Shown one piece after another: positions 36,701 to 49,627 of a stretch of 64,000 nt of DNA. The stretch's first letter is position 1; every line of letters begins with the position of its first letter. The notes beneath the pieces were generated by a model. The model searched no databases, was not told the DNA's origin, and saw nothing but the letters and a program-made list of their open reading frames with translations. Position numbers and translations under genes: made by a program. Origin of the DNA: Trogon surrucura (taxonomy: Eukaryota; Chordata; Aves; Trogoniformes; Trogonidae). Location of the stretch: assembly GCA_020746105.1 (NCBI GenBank), contig CM036618.1:44360014-44424013 (forward strand), given 5' to 3'.

Positions 36701-39479
36701 GGTGGGGACTGTGTTTTCCCCATGGCATTTCATCTGTCTTTCATAATGTAGCTCTGCTAGTAGCTTTAGGCAAGAGACCCTGCAGTTGTACAATAAGAAA
36801 ACCAGTGGCAATATCTGAGAGGTGGAATTTTATGATATTTTTCTCATCAGTTGATAATGCACTTGCAACACAGAAGAAATAATTTTGATAGACATCAGGA
36901 ATCACAGTCCTAATAAACAGTTATTTTTTAAATGAAAAGAAATAGTAGTCTTGTCTGATGCTTAGGACCATACAAGCACTGACAAACTGACTGTGATATA
37001 ACAGATTTCTATGGCCTTGCAGAAGTCAGATTGAATTTTTCTTTTTACTGAATCTAACATTAGTTGATTGTATTTTACATATTTTATATTTGTATTTACA
37101 ACTATGTCAAACTTCCCATCTAAGTCCAAAATAGGATCAACTTCAGCTGTGCAGAGCAGAGTCAGAATCATCCTTCTTATTTATGTATTTCCCTAAACAA
37201 TACTCTCCCAAGTATGTGTACAAAGATGTAGGATGTATGTGAAAATAAATAGATATATTCTGTTTGATTCTCTACTCTGTCTCTTTTAAAAAAATTAAAT
37301 TTATTAAATTTTTAATTTAAACAAACATTTCAAGATTTGTTGAAGTAATGTTTTATTGTTTGCCTTTGGCAAGTGTGAAACTTCCAGCTGTCTACAACAA
37401 ATAAAGCCATGAGGCATCTCCTTTAAAAAGTCATCTTTTTGTCGTTGACAGAGTGCAACACCCACTGGAATTCTAGTTCACTTTATAACACACACTGTTA
37501 TGTGACCAGGTGTAGCCCAACAATGTACCATATATACCCATGCAGCATCATCAAACTAGTGTAATTCTAAGAAATTCAAGAAGTTCAGAGAAACAAATAA
37601 CAAGGTAGTTGGATATTTGGTTTCCTGCTAGAGACAGCTCTGTAAATAACCAGAACTTTTCTCAACATGTATGAAATTCACAACTATAATTTTTTTCTTC
37701 TGAAACTAAATTGATTGGAACGTTATTTGTCTGTCAAGAGGAAAAGAAAGTCAACTTTCTCACCACTATGTTCCAAGTTATTGAGAAGAATTGCTCAAAG
37801 TAAGACCTTCAAAGGTTCATTGAAATAATCTCAGATAACCTGTTATCTTTCGGAACAGAAAGACATAAAATACAGCCAAGAGTTGGACTTTAAATGCCAC
37901 AGGAATCCAAAGGAAAACAAAATGCCCAGTAGATTATGTCCTCTTCCATATTCATAAGGCAGCACTCATCATCCATTTGCTCATCTCTCTCATAGGTCCA
38001 CTTTCCTCATTACTAGACTTATGCATAACCAGATCTGCAAATATTTTTATTAACACATTCTTCCTTACACAGCTTTATAAAGAGATGTCTTCTTGGCTGG
38101 ATCATGTAATTTCTATCTTCACTCAGGATTGCTTTTCCAGACTCATCTCCAGATGCTCTTAATTTATTTATTGCTTATAGTGTTCACTTTAGTTCATTCA
38201 CTTGTTCATAGACTTTTTTCTGCCAAAAGCTGAAAATGGGAAGTCACAATATTTGAAATCAACAGCCAAACAGCCTTTTGAGTGCACATTACATACTTGT
38301 TACAAGAACAGAGATACTGTTTCACCAAAGAGACAGCAAGGAGACTTCAGTGGTAATTGCTTGGGAAACTGTAAGATTTTATCTATCTGTGACTTCTAGG
38401 ATGGAGATATGAAAGGTTTTTTGTATATTTGGTTTTGTGGGTTTTTTTCTCTTCACTGTTTCCAAAAGTCTCCCCTGTCATCATATGCTTTCTGATAGTA
38501 TGGTTCTATAATAAGTCATTAAAAGTTTGAACACGTACCTTGAGGTACTTAATTTATTCATTCTGCTTTATATAAATACTTCAAAGTGTTGTCTAGGTGT
38601 CCTTAGTGCTCTTATCTCTTAAAAATATCATAACATGGCAAGTGAAGCAGTAGAATTTAATACATTCCATCAACAGTGAGTCAGTATTTGAAAAGGCAAG
38701 ATACCCCTCCCCCTTGATAACCTAATTTTAAATGCATTTGGGAAAATAACGTGTGCAATGTGTCCTCAATGTCTATAGATTTGGCCTAATTCAGTACAGG
38801 AGGGGATTGATTCTAAAAGTCCCCACAGAAAATTAGTGCCATCAGCCCCCTATCACTTCTACTAAATCTCATTTCAACTATGTTAGTACAGCAAAGAAGG
38901 TTGAACCTTTTGGACACTCGCACCTTAATCATTAGATTACATCAACTTCTATATGTTATTTTCCACCTAGAAATGTAACGCAGACATCTAACAATGGAAA
39001 GATGATTGGTTGTGCATGTGCCTAATTTGAATATTTTATCATTAACACAGCCATTATTGTAATAAGTACAACTGTACCATAGTATGCTATATTTAAAATA
39101 GTGACTGACATAATTCTTATTGTGAAGGTAAGAGTTGAAAATGCTTGAGCTAGCAGTTAGTGTAAGGCCTAAGTCTACATAGGTTCCTCTAGAAACTCAA
39201 GTATGATCCAGAATAAATGTAAAATGTTGCACAAAGATGTACCAGTAAGTAACATGCAAGCTTGTACTCAAGTAGAGAAAGCATTATATTGTATCTGCAC
39301 ACCTCTGTTCCTAAGACAGCAAAATGAAAAACATGGCATTGAAAATATTTTATAATTTTATCTCCTCACACTGTGAGTTTATTAAAGTGAAATAGGAATT
39401 TGCAAGGACAGACAGAAAGGAAGGATACAGTTATCTAAGGAGTTACTGTTTCTCTCCAGAGAAAGGGCATTTAATGATC
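33798..39479. other. unique AT-rich DNA, no gene seen
   Basis: More than 5 kb without recognised repeats or genes. Hydrophobic open frames such as 35509-35781 (90 codons, phenylalanine-rich) and 36486-36811 are typical of chance frames in AT-rich DNA and have no domain that I recognise. Confidence 0.65.
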
Positions 39480-40286
39480 TGTGAACTGCTTTTAAGGAAT
39501 TCCTTGAAGATGATGGGGAAAAGTAACTTGCTACAGACTGTATGTATTGGATCTAGGTTGGAAAGTTTTTGTTAGTGGTGGGGAGTGGCCTCTATGAGAG
39601 GAAGCTAGGGCTGCCTTGCGGTGGACACAGCTGGTTCTGCAATGCAGATACTGCTGGCTACAGTTGAGCTCATCAGCGAAGTATGTGACACCTCTGTGAA
39701 AATATATTTAAGAATGGTCAGAAAATGCCAGACAGACAAAAGAATAGGGCAAAACAAAACCAAACATCATGTCACCCCACCCCACCAAACAAACAGAAGA
39801 GGGAAAAAAGTGGAGTGAGAAAGAGCAGAGAGAACACCAAGGTCAGAGAAGAAGGAGGAAAACAAGACGTTCCATTGTGGAGCAAATATTTTGTGCAGCC
39901 TGAGGAAGACCTACACAGAAGCAGAGAAAGATTGTGAGAAGGAGGGAGCTGCAGAGAGCAACTGCTGTGTATTGACCTAGTCCCCCACTCCCTTGCACAA
40001 CTTGGAGGAGTAAGGCAGGGGAATCTGCAGTGAAGGAGTGAAGTTTTTCATGGAAGAAGCAAAAGGACAAGTGTTTTAATGTTTCTCTTTCCATTTCAAA
40101 TTATCTAGATCTATTTTTATTACCAATACGTTAATTTTCGTCAATTCAATTCTGCTTTGCCTGCGACAGTAATTGGTAAGTAATCTCTCTGTCTCTATCC
40201 AAACCCACCAACTTTCTCACCTTGTTTCCGCCTGTCCTACTGAGGAGGAGTCAGTGAGTCGCTAGGTAGACACTTGGCTGTTAACA
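39480..40286 (+). mobile_element. probable avian ERVL-type solo LTR
   Basis: About 800 bases with LTR organisation on the plus strand. It begins TGTGAACTGC, has a TATA-like atatatttaag at 39702-39712 and a purine-rich middle. Its 3' part (gctttgcctgcgacagtaat, tctctctgtctc, tgtcctactgaggaggagtc, cacttggctgttaaca) resembles the ends of avian ERVL LTRs as I remember them. No internal retroviral genes follow, so it is a solo LTR or fragment. The 3' end appears shortened and I found no convincing target duplication, so the edges are approximate. Overlapping 65-83 codon open frames are not genes. Confidence 0.6.
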
Positions 40287-41494
40287 TATATTAATGCATT
40301 ATGCAAATATATATACATATATGTATCTACCTCCCTCAACTGTAAGACCTCTAAAGGATTTTAAATTTACTTTGGAAACATTTTAGGGGTCTTCAAATTG
40401 AGTTATGAGAAATACTTCAAGCTTCTGTCAAAACTTAGCCATCTTTTGTCCCTAGAAAATGTTAGGGCACCACAAGTCTCATTAGTTTTGTCTAGCCTAG
40501 TGAATTTACTGTCAGAGGCAATTAGTTAATAACCTGCTGGAAAGATACAGTCTCTCTGCAAATAATATTCCATTGTTTGCTGCAAGAAAGTTTCAATTAC
40601 TCTCTTACACTGCATGAGGTTCCTCAACTTTTGCTGTAGCCCTTCTGTTTGGCTTTTTGGCATGGTTAGTGGTACTTTTTTGGTGTTCTTCTTCTCAGTT
40701 TTTTGCCTGACATACAAGGCCTTTTTTCTCATCTGTGCTCATATTTAGTCAAGTTCCTTCTCCATCATGTACGTCATGTGACAACACAGCATCTTTTAGC
40801 TGATGGTGAAATACTAAAAAATACTTAGGAACATAGAACGCAAGCATCTTTGAAAGTTTTTGGGTTTTATCTTTTTAAAGCTGTTAAAGTATGTCTATGT
40901 ATAACAATAGAGTTGTCTTCAGATATTTTAAAGTTTAGTCACTAGAAACACCGATTTAACTAGATTTTCTGAAAATACCACCAGACATGTGGAAATGACA
41001 TCTTGTGTACCTGTTGTCACTATGTCTGTGTGTTCTGACAATTTCCATAAAACTAACAAAGTTGATATTTCTCTGGTGATCAAAACAAAATCTTGCAATA
41101 TATTCTTCATAGCTCATTTTATCTTGATTTTCATCATGAAATTATACTACCATATGTTTTCTGACCTTAACAATTTGTGTTGTATGATGTATTGTACACC
41201 AGAGGTGCCTGTGTCTTTCCACCAACTTAAGAAACAAAATTAAGATGTAAAAGCTCTACATTATATTAGCTCAGATTTAGAGATATATGCTGCAGGTGCC
41301 TAAATATTAGATGAGGTAAATTTTTTCATAGTTCCTGTTGCCAGAAAAACCTACAGGATCACGTTTCAAAGAAACCTATCAGTTTTCACACAGCAAAAAG
41401 CAGGGCAGTAAGCTTCCAAATAGATTCATGAAAATTATAGAATCATAAAATATGTTAGGCATACCTACTAACAGATAGATTGATGCCCAGTGGG
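40287..41494. other. unique AT-rich DNA, no gene seen
   Basis: Starts with a short AT-alternating patch (atatatatacatatatgtat, about 40308-40327). No gene recognised. Confidence 0.6.
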
Positions 41495-42478
41495 GCTATC
41501 AAATGATTCAAAGATGGGTAGAAAAAGGCAAATATCTCAATCATCTTCAAGAAAGGAAAGACAGAGTGTTTTGAAGAATTTCTGGCAAGTCAGTTTCATT
41601 TTAGTCCATGGGAAGATTATGGAGCAAATCCCTCCAGAAGACATTTTCAAGCACACAAAGGGCAAGAAAATGGCAGGGGAAAACAGGATGGGTTTGCCCA
41701 GAGAAAATTATGTCTTACCAACCTGATTGCCTTATGTGATGAGGGCAGGCTCAGTGCAGGGAGAGCAGTGGATGTTTTATCCCTTGACTGCAGCTTTGAT
41801 AGTGTCTCCCATTGTATTTTTACAGCTAAACTTGTGAGATGTGGACAGCATAAGAATGACCTATCCAGTGGACTGCCAGACTCAAAGGTTATCATCAGTG
41901 GTACAAATCATGGTGGTAACTTACAAAGTGGCAAACGTTATTCAGTAATCTGGATGAGGAGAGACAGTCCTCTCTCAGTATATTTGCCAGCAATGCCAAG
42001 TTGGAGTGAGTGGATAATACATGGGATGGCAGAAAGGTGGTTCAGAGAGTCTCGAGGGTCTGGAGAAATGGACATCTAGAAACCTCAGAAAATACATCAA
42101 CGACAGTTGTGAAATACAGTAATACAGGCTGGGCACCAAAATAATTGAAAGCAGCTTCACAGAAAAGGAATTGAGGTCTCAGCTGGACAACAAGCTGATC
42201 ACAAGGCAAGATTCTGTTCTCGCAGAGATGAAGACCAGCTGCATACTGACATGTCCAGCTGCTGGACACACTTAAAGATATACAGACTGCCTAGGGAGGT
42301 GGTTGAGTCTCCATGCCTGGATGTGTTTAAGTGTCGCTTAGATGTGGTGTTGGGTGATATGGTTTAGGGATGAACTTATAGTGTAGGGTTAATGGTTGTA
42401 GTGTAGGGTTAATGGTTGGACTTGATGATCTCAACGGTCTTTTCCAACCTGAACTGTCCTGTGATTCTACGATTTTAT
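41495..42478 (+). mobile_element. old, internally decayed CR1 LINE
   Basis: A heavily diverged copy whose order still follows CR1 ORF2. The RT entry comes first (HGKIMEQIPPEDIFKHTKGKK, then LTNLIAL). Next is the RT block equivalent to [13 protein letters not shown], seen here as LDCSFDSVSH near 41780, then NLDE, and finally the ORF2 end ([21 protein letters not shown]) near 42290. The 3' UTR (ggacttgatgatctcaacgg) ends at about 42478 with an octamer-like tail. Many stops and deletions make it non-functional. The catalytic aspartate block is not recognisable. It is followed directly by a second CR1 fragment. Confidence 0.85.
42380..42419. repeat. 20-bp tandem duplication inside CR1 3' UTR
   Basis: The unit tagtgtagggttaatggttg is present twice in direct succession with no mismatch, within the CR1 3' UTR. 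It probably arose by slippage after or during insertion. Confidence 0.93.
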
Positions 42479-43090
42479 AAAAAGAGAATTTACAGGAAGT
42501 GGAAGAAAGGACAGGTAGACTGGGAAAAATACGAGGAAGTGGTCTGAGGAGCCAGGAATCAGGTTAGAAAAGCTAAAGCCCAGAAATCAGGGGTAAAAAG
42601 AAAAACTTTTTATAGGCATGTCAATGATAAAAGGAAGGATAGGAAAGATGTGGCTCCTCTCTGGGAGGGAACAGAAGATGTGGTCATGAAGGATATGGAG
42701 AAGGCGATGGTTCTCAATGACTTCTTTGCCCCAGTCTTCACTGACAAGGGTTCTAGCTGCACTGTCCAAGCTGTAGAAGCCGAAGACAGGAGATGGGAGA
42801 AGGAAAATCCACTCAGTGTAAGTGAAGATTGGGTTTGAGACCATTTAAAGAACCTGAAGGTGTATAGAGATGCACAGTCACAAGATAAGAGGTAATGGAG
42901 AGAAATTGGAACAGAGATATTCCTACCAGACATGAGAATTTATGTTGTTGTTGTTAGGAAAGTAGTTAATCTTTAAATCACATTGCCCAGAGAGGTTGTG
43001 GAATTTCCATCCCTGGAGATTTTCAAACTCTGCTAGATGTGGTCCTAAGCAACCTACTGTAGTTTACTCTGCCTTGAGTTGAGGACTGTA
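42479..43090 (+). mobile_element. CR1 LINE with large internal deletion
   Basis: The first part (to about 42890) encodes the linker between endonuclease and RT (FYRHVNDKRKDRKDVAPLWEG, then KDMEKAMVLNDFFAPVFTDKG). At about 42940 it jumps to the very end of ORF2 (LPREVVEFPSLEIFK) and the beginning of the 3' UTR. The entire RT core is missing. The 3' end is also cut before the octamer tail. It abuts the 3' end of the preceding CR1, so either this copy landed next to the older tail or a rearrangement joined them. Confidence 0.8.
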
Positions 43091-45279
43091 GTAGAAAACC
43101 ATAAGCGGTCCTTTTCAAATCAAGACTAAATTACCCTGCAATTCTTTTGATGTCTATCTCTCCGTTTGAACGCTTTAAAAAAAAATCCATTAACCATTGG
43201 AGAAATTTTGCAAAAATAGGTAAACATCTACTGAAATAGAATGTTATGTGCATGATACAGTCAAAAAGGCTTTTATATTCTGAGGCATAATCTATGTAGA
43301 CAACAACTGTACTACAGACTACAAGTAAGAAGTGGATGAACCCTTTCAAAGCTTACAAAACACCTGCAGCATGTGCATAGAAATATGTTTTGGTTGTTGG
43401 GGTTTTGGAAGTTTCTGTGTCTAACAACACTTTTCAAAGCATAACTAGATCCTTTGGGAATCCTACAAATATAGATGATTACCTACTGATTTTGAAAATG
43501 CTAATTTTAGTTTCAGTGTGGATTCAGTTTTCCAGTTGTATCTTATTGATATGAATAGCATCCACTGTCCAAGCTGGTAAGTAATTGAGGCTCTGGGAGT
43601 TTGACTGCTCTTGTGCTAATTAAAATCTAATCATCATCGTGAGAACAAACACCTACTGAGACTTTTTGACTGTAATTCCTAAAGGATCTTCTCAAAGTTT
43701 GTATGCACACACATTCTTTGTCAAATGTGAAGGCTACTTAAGATGCTGAACACATTATAGTTGTAATACCATAGATTCTTCCAGGCTTAGGCACAGGAAT
43801 GATCTCATTCTCAGTCCTGTGATTAAACCTGTGCAACCTTTTTACTTTTCTCATGAACTGTGGACTACTTTTCCTTTCCTCCTCACCCAATGCTACATGG
43901 CCACAATTAAGGCAGTGGTAAAATATTTTGATTATCAGCTATATTCTCAATGTTTATTTTTTATTAGATCTGACTATAGTATCAACCCAAGACCCATGAA
44001 CTCTTCCTGTCTTTTACAAGAACATGATCTAGGAAACAAAAATGAATGTATTCAGACATATATGGATAGCGTAGCACAAGCTTGACTTATGCATCCAAGT
44101 AAAGATACTATTTTTTTCTTAGAAATTGTAAATATGTTTAAAGAAAAGTGCTACTGAGATTGTAAACAGTCGCTCTGGAATGAAACCACCTGGAATATGC
44201 TGTGAGAGTAGACTGTGAATTCTATCCATTGGTGTTTGTGTGACTTAGGAACAATAAGCTTTTCCACACAATTAAAAAATAAATAAAAGAACATCATGTA
44301 ATACTAAAGGAAGAACAATAATCCTGGTGCAGGTAAATAAAGATTCTATTGCACATTTTATTCCATCAGTAGATTTTAAGAATAAACAGACTGTGATATG
44401 ATTTTTTTAAACAATTTTAGGCAAAGAAACATCAAGAAAATTTTTTAAAGAGTGGACATTTCTGACTTGAACGATCTTGATGAAAATTACTACACTTCTT
44501 TGAATTGTGAACACTTGAGGGCTACTTAGTGCAATCCTTCTGGAGAGTCATCCTGAAATCCACTCACTTCACTGATTTTCAAGCTGTATTTGATATCATT
44601 CTGCTGTATATTACCTGCACGTGTCAACAGTAGCTGAGAATAGCTCATTATAGTCATGGGAGGGGTGATAATTCTGAACAGCAAGTTCCAAGCTGTCATC
44701 TCACCATAATTTTCTTGTACTGAAAGTGTGTGGAACCCACTGAAAGTTAAAGCTGATAACAGATTCTGTCTCTTTCTTCTGTAAATTTAGGGAAATTTTC
44801 ATGAAGTGGACAGGAAGAGGCACAATTCCTCAGTGGAGATGATGTGCAAAAGAAAAATGTGAACATTTCTAAGATGTTACACCTTAACATATATGTATTT
44901 CAGTAATTTAAAAATAAATATTATAATTGTGATCCAGATTTCTTCTCGGTAGGTCCTAGCAGGCAAACCAAAGTAGTTTTAACCGGAATATAGAGGCAGG
45001 TCAAAGCAATGAAACCACTTTCTATTAAACAGATGAAACAAAAATATGAGAGTATCTTAGAAGATACAATTATACCGTGAGTGGATTGCTGTATTGAGTT
45101 TTGACACTGATGTTTATACTACCTGAAAATATGAAAGAGGGAAATGTAAGATGTGGGGTTTGCCCTGTTTTGTTAAGGAAGGGGGCATAACCCAGACTAT
45201 TTATCAGAAGTAAAACTAAAAGATGTGGGTAGCTTTGGCATCTATGGGAGAGCCTCCTATATCTTGTCCTTGGCGCTGT
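43091..45279. other. unique AT-rich DNA, no gene seen
   Basis: No recognised repeat or gene. The open frame at 43819-44085 (88 codons) has no domain. Confidence 0.65.
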
Positions 45280-46572
45280 CTCTAGGCATATCAAGGATAA
45301 GAAGATTATTAGGAGCAGTCAGCATGGCTTTAACAAGGGGAAGTCATGTTTGACCAACCTGATAGCCTTTCATGAAGACATAACCAGGTGGATGGATGGT
45401 GGCCATGCAATGGATGTGGTCTACCTGGACATCAGCAAGGCCTTTGACACCGTCTCCCACAGCATCCTCACAGTTAAACTGAGGAAGTGTGGTCTGGTTG
45501 ACCAAGTAGTGAGGTGGGTCACTAACTGGTTGAAGGGAAGAAGTCAGAGAGTTGTGATCAATGGGGCAGAGTATAGTTGGAGGCCTGTGTCTAGTGGGGT
45601 CCCTCAGGGGTCAGTGCTGGGGCTAGTGCTGTCCAATATATTCATCAAAGACCTGGACGAGGGATTAGAGAGCACTGTCAGCAAGTTTGCTGATGACACA
45701 AAACTGGGAGGAGTGGCTGACACACCAGAAGGCTGTGCTGCCATTCAGAGAGACCTAGAAAGGCTGGAGAGTTGGGTGGGGAGAAATTGTATGAAATACA
45801 ACTAGGGCAAGTGTGGAGTTTTGCACTTGGGAAAGAATAACCCCATGTGCCAGTGCAGGTTGGGGACCGACCTGTTAGAGAGTAGTGTAGGGGAAAAGGA
45901 CCTGGGGGTTCTAGTGGACAGCAAGATGACCATGACCCAACAGTGTGCCCTCGTGACCAAGAAGGCCAATGGTATCCTGGGGTGTATTATAAAGGGAGTA
46001 GCAAGTAGGTCAAGAGAGGTTCTCCTGCCCCTCTACTCTGCCCTGGTGAGGCGACATCTGGAATATTGTGTCCAGTTCTTGGCCCCTCAGCTCAAAAAGA
46101 ACAGGGAGCTGCTTGAGAGAGTCCAGCGCAGAGCCACAAAGATGATGAAGGAGTGGAACATCTCCCTTATGAGGAAAGGTTGAAGGAGCTGGGCCTCTTT
46201 AGCTTGGAGAAGAGGAGGCTGAGAGGTGACCTCATTAATGTTTATAAATATGTCAAGGGGGAATGTCAGGAAGATGGAGCCAGGCTCTTTTCAGTGACAT
46301 CCAATGACAGGACAAGGGGCAATGGGTGGAAGCTGAAACATAGGAGGTTCCACAAAAATATTAGAAAAAACTTTTTCACAGTGAGGGTGACCGAGCACTG
46401 GAACAGGCTGCCCAGGGAGGTTGTGGAGTCTTCTTCTCTGGAGACATTCAAAACTTGTCTGGACACGTTCCTGTGCCATCTACTGTAGGTGATCCTGCTC
46501 TGGTAGGAGGGCTGGACTAGATGATCTTTCGAGGTCCCTTCTAGCCCCTAACGTTCTGTGATTCTGTGTGAT
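45280..46572 (+). mobile_element. CR1 LINE, longest copy in window
   Basis: A 1.29-kb 5'-truncated CR1. It begins just before the RT core ([20 protein letters not shown]), includes the RT palm and the post-RT region, and ends with the ORF2 stop at about 46488, the 3' UTR (ggctggactagatgatcttt) and a short octamer tail (gttctgtgattctgtg). CR1 elements encode an endonuclease/RT (ORF2) and insert by target-primed reverse transcription; the endonuclease part is absent here. It belongs to the same 3' type as the 20099 and 63340 copies and is the best template in the window for judging the age of that group. Confidence 0.97.
45283..46488 (+). pseudogene. CR1 ORF2 reverse transcriptase, broken C-terminal half
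   Basis: In the full element this protein reverse-transcribes CR1 RNA at the nicked target. Visible RT motifs are [13 protein letters not shown] (near 45422), [10 protein letters not shown] (near 45594) and the catalytic FADD at 45686-45697. The post-RT part includes [15 protein letters not shown] and [16 protein letters not shown]. The frame is open from 45350 to 45805 and is then interrupted by one TAG at 45803-45805. It resumes in the same frame at 45821-46183 and shifts at about 46150, where one base is missing relative to sister copies, before staying open from 46153 to 46488. Only two disabling changes in 1.2 kb indicate a modest age. The amino-terminal half (endonuclease, start of RT) was never inserted. 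Confidence 0.92.
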
Positions 46573-47039
46573 ATTAACCAGAAAGGAAATTTGACAGACA
46601 AGCAAAATTTAGGCCAGTTAGTCAGTTCCCTTGGGCTGGAACACAGAAGAGTTTCTTCTCTTCTCTGTACAAGACCACGTATTTCACTCACAAAAAGCCC
46701 AATAAGAAGGAGACAACACCAAAGAGAATGTTTAAGTCACTTGTGCCACTGAAATTGTTGGACCATGTGAGGAACTACTCAAGTGCAGCTTCAGAGAGAT
46801 TCAGCGAGAACCATGTAAGTGATAACAGGAAGAGAAAGCAATATTATCATAGATCTCATCAGAAAAATAACTCATAAGTCAATGTTTTAGAAATGTTTAG
46901 AAAGAGGGTCGCAGGTGAAAGAGGGAAAGATAAAGGTGTGTTATGCCGGAGAAAACGTGGAGAAAAGGGGGAGGAGGGAGGACAAAACATGCCAGTCATG
47001 TAACTAATTCTAAAGTATAATTCTCCAGTCAAGATCTGC
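46573..47039. other. unique DNA, no gene seen
   Basis: No gene recognised. Purine-rich patches at about 46900-46990. Confidence 0.6.
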
Positions 47040-47470
47040 ACTCAACTGTTGCAATTTGTCCTGTCCTCTTACCAGACTCTATTTCCTGTGTGATGCTCTG
47101 TGTTGCACGTGTGTGTAATTTGATAATGCACTTTATGCTGGAGTACCTCATGAGCTGGAAAAGCAGGAGACCGGAACCTGAAAGGGCTCAAAGTTGGAGG
47201 TGGAGGCTGGCGAAGAAAGAGTGATGGTCTGGACATTGATTGTGGATGGTCTTTTAGAGTCTCATCTCATGCCTGAGGGACTCATGCCTGTGAATCATGA
47301 GAGTGAAGGTATATGCATATTCTGATTGGTGAACTTCAAGCCTGATGAACCAAACACAAAGAACAAGATAAATCCACCTGTGTTCACATTTGTGTGAGTG
47401 CCATTAGTGCTAATTTGTCTGTCAGTAAAGGCTTTACTCTCCTATTTGTGTTCTGTGTGGCTTGACATGT
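47040..47470 (+). mobile_element. possible old LTR fragment
   Basis: Slightly GC-richer than its surroundings, with LTR-like order: a CCAAT-type attgg (tctgattggtgaac, about 47320), then near 47424 agtaaaggctttactctcct, which resembles an LTR polyadenylation region, then tgtgttctgtgtggcttgaca. No terminal TG...CA pair with a matching duplication could be fixed. It may equally be unique sequence. Confidence 0.25.
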
Positions 47471-49627
47471 TTCTATTATGTGCATGTGTATTTGCATCAT
47501 CTGAATATGTGCTCAGCCCCACCACCAAGCAGGAAATGGGGAATAGTAGAGACCACATTCAACAAAACTGTGAGGAAAATTTGCCTGGAATTGTCTCTCT
47601 TTCACAGCTGAGACTTCTAATGTTACAGTTGTTCAGCTGTACTCAGAACTGACAGGTTCTTTTCTTCTTGCTACCTGCACCTCCGTACTTGATAGTGCTC
47701 ACACTGAAACAGGTCTGTGAGCATAACATTTCTGCTGGGTTTTGCAGGAATGCCTTTCAAATTTCTGGTGCTTTAAGCATTTCTTTTTTAATCTTGCTTC
47801 AAAGCACATGGTGCATCTCTGAAGCCCTGGAATCATTCAAATCTGAAGCACCCTGGGGTTTCTGAATCACACTCTGTAATTTGAAGTATTTGAAGCACCT
47901 GGGAAGACCTGGGATGCATTTATTAATTATCTTCTTATAGTACCAAAGATATACATAGTGATATACAGCCAAAATTAAAGGCATGATCTTTTTTGTGCTC
48001 CCCCAGAAACATTAAATCTAGGTGATTTATCATATAAAGTGCCAATAAATACTACGGAGTGTCAGAGGACAGCTGGGTCCTCAAGCTCTCTAGACCAGGT
48101 TCTAAAAACAGGTAAAACATTCCCCTTAGAGTGAATTTTAAACTCTCAAATTAGATTCATATGTGGATTTTGAAAGCTTAGGTTAACCAAACTTCTAAAT
48201 CTTTTGAATTCAAGCACCCTTAATGTCTAAAGGATATGAGTTTTTTATTCTACTTTTCACAGGAAAAAGAAATAGATCAATATCTACCAGTGCCACAGGA
48301 GAATTTACCTATTTCTGAAAAAAAAAAATAAAGAAAAAAAAGACAAATTCTGTTTATTGATGGTTGTCCCTTTGCCAGAATTGATAACTTATACTGAAAG
48401 TCAGCTTATTACTAGAAAGAGAAATCTGATTCATGTCATATATTTAAATGTAACTTGTTTTATATACATAACGACTGTGAAATAAGAGGTTACCACAAAA
48501 CTCCATGAAACATTTTCTCGGGACACCCACTTGTCAGAGAATAACTTTTCCTCCATAGTGGATTTTAGTTAAATTAAGGAAAAGCAAACTCTTTCTTCTT
48601 GGTGTGGTTTACTCAAAGATACCTATCTTCATAAAGTTCCATACACAATACTATTTCTGTGACTGAAAATTCAAAAGCATTCTCTATCACCCTGTATCAA
48701 CAGTGTGTGTGCGTGTGTGTGTGTGTGAGATAGATACGCTTAATCTCTTGCGTAATTACCTGGACTTCAAATTGAAAAATAATTTACTAATGCCATTTCT
48801 TTATTAGAAAAAAGGTTAGAAAAGGCCCAAAACAAAACTTCCATCCATGCTTCTGGGAGCTAGGGTATAGCTCTACAAACTCAATTCCTTTGCATTTTTT
48901 GTTTCAATGTGAAATGGTCTTCCCACTTCAGATACTTCCTCCTCCATTAAAATTTCTGTTTCTGATTCTTGTTTAGATATTGCCCATTGTCACTGCGGTC
49001 ATTGAACAAGTAAGCTGTCCCTACATGTATATTAATGTAAAAAAAAAATCATGAAATTACAGTTCATCTCTGGAGTCCCCTGAATGTTCCTACTTATGAA
49101 TAGCTTGTTCATTTCTCATCTGCTTGGTTAGGCATGGACTGTGGTCTTATTTTGGTGTCATTTATCTAATTTCAAGCTCAGCTTTTCAAATATTCTGTTT
49201 ACATAGTCAAACACAAAGTGGGCAGAAATTCTAGACTTGACAAGAGAAGCATTTTTTCACAGTTTGTTTGCAATTATCATTAAACAGTGATACTTAAATT
49301 ATGAAGTAGTAGACCTGAACTGAACTACGGTAATTTCTGTTCTTTCTTTGAAATCTACACCTTATAGTTAAACCAATTTGACCGGAAGATGTCATATGAG
49401 ATTAGGCAGAGGAACAATACTGCATGACGTTGTAACAAAAATACAATTACAGGGAAGATTGTACTTCTTCCTATGTAACCCTCTTTATATACACCAGTTG
49501 TCATATTAGATACAAAAACATCGGCTATCTTGATGTGGGTTTGAAATAAAAATACAGAGATCAAATAGTTTGATTAGTATTGTGAATTCAATGATTCTGT
49601 GGGATCACAACATCCCTATGCATTGTT
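47471..49627. other. unique AT-rich DNA with small (GT)n
   Basis: No gene recognised. A short (GT)n tract with one GC interruption lies at 48703-48728, and an A-rich patch near 48318-48340. Confidence 0.65.
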
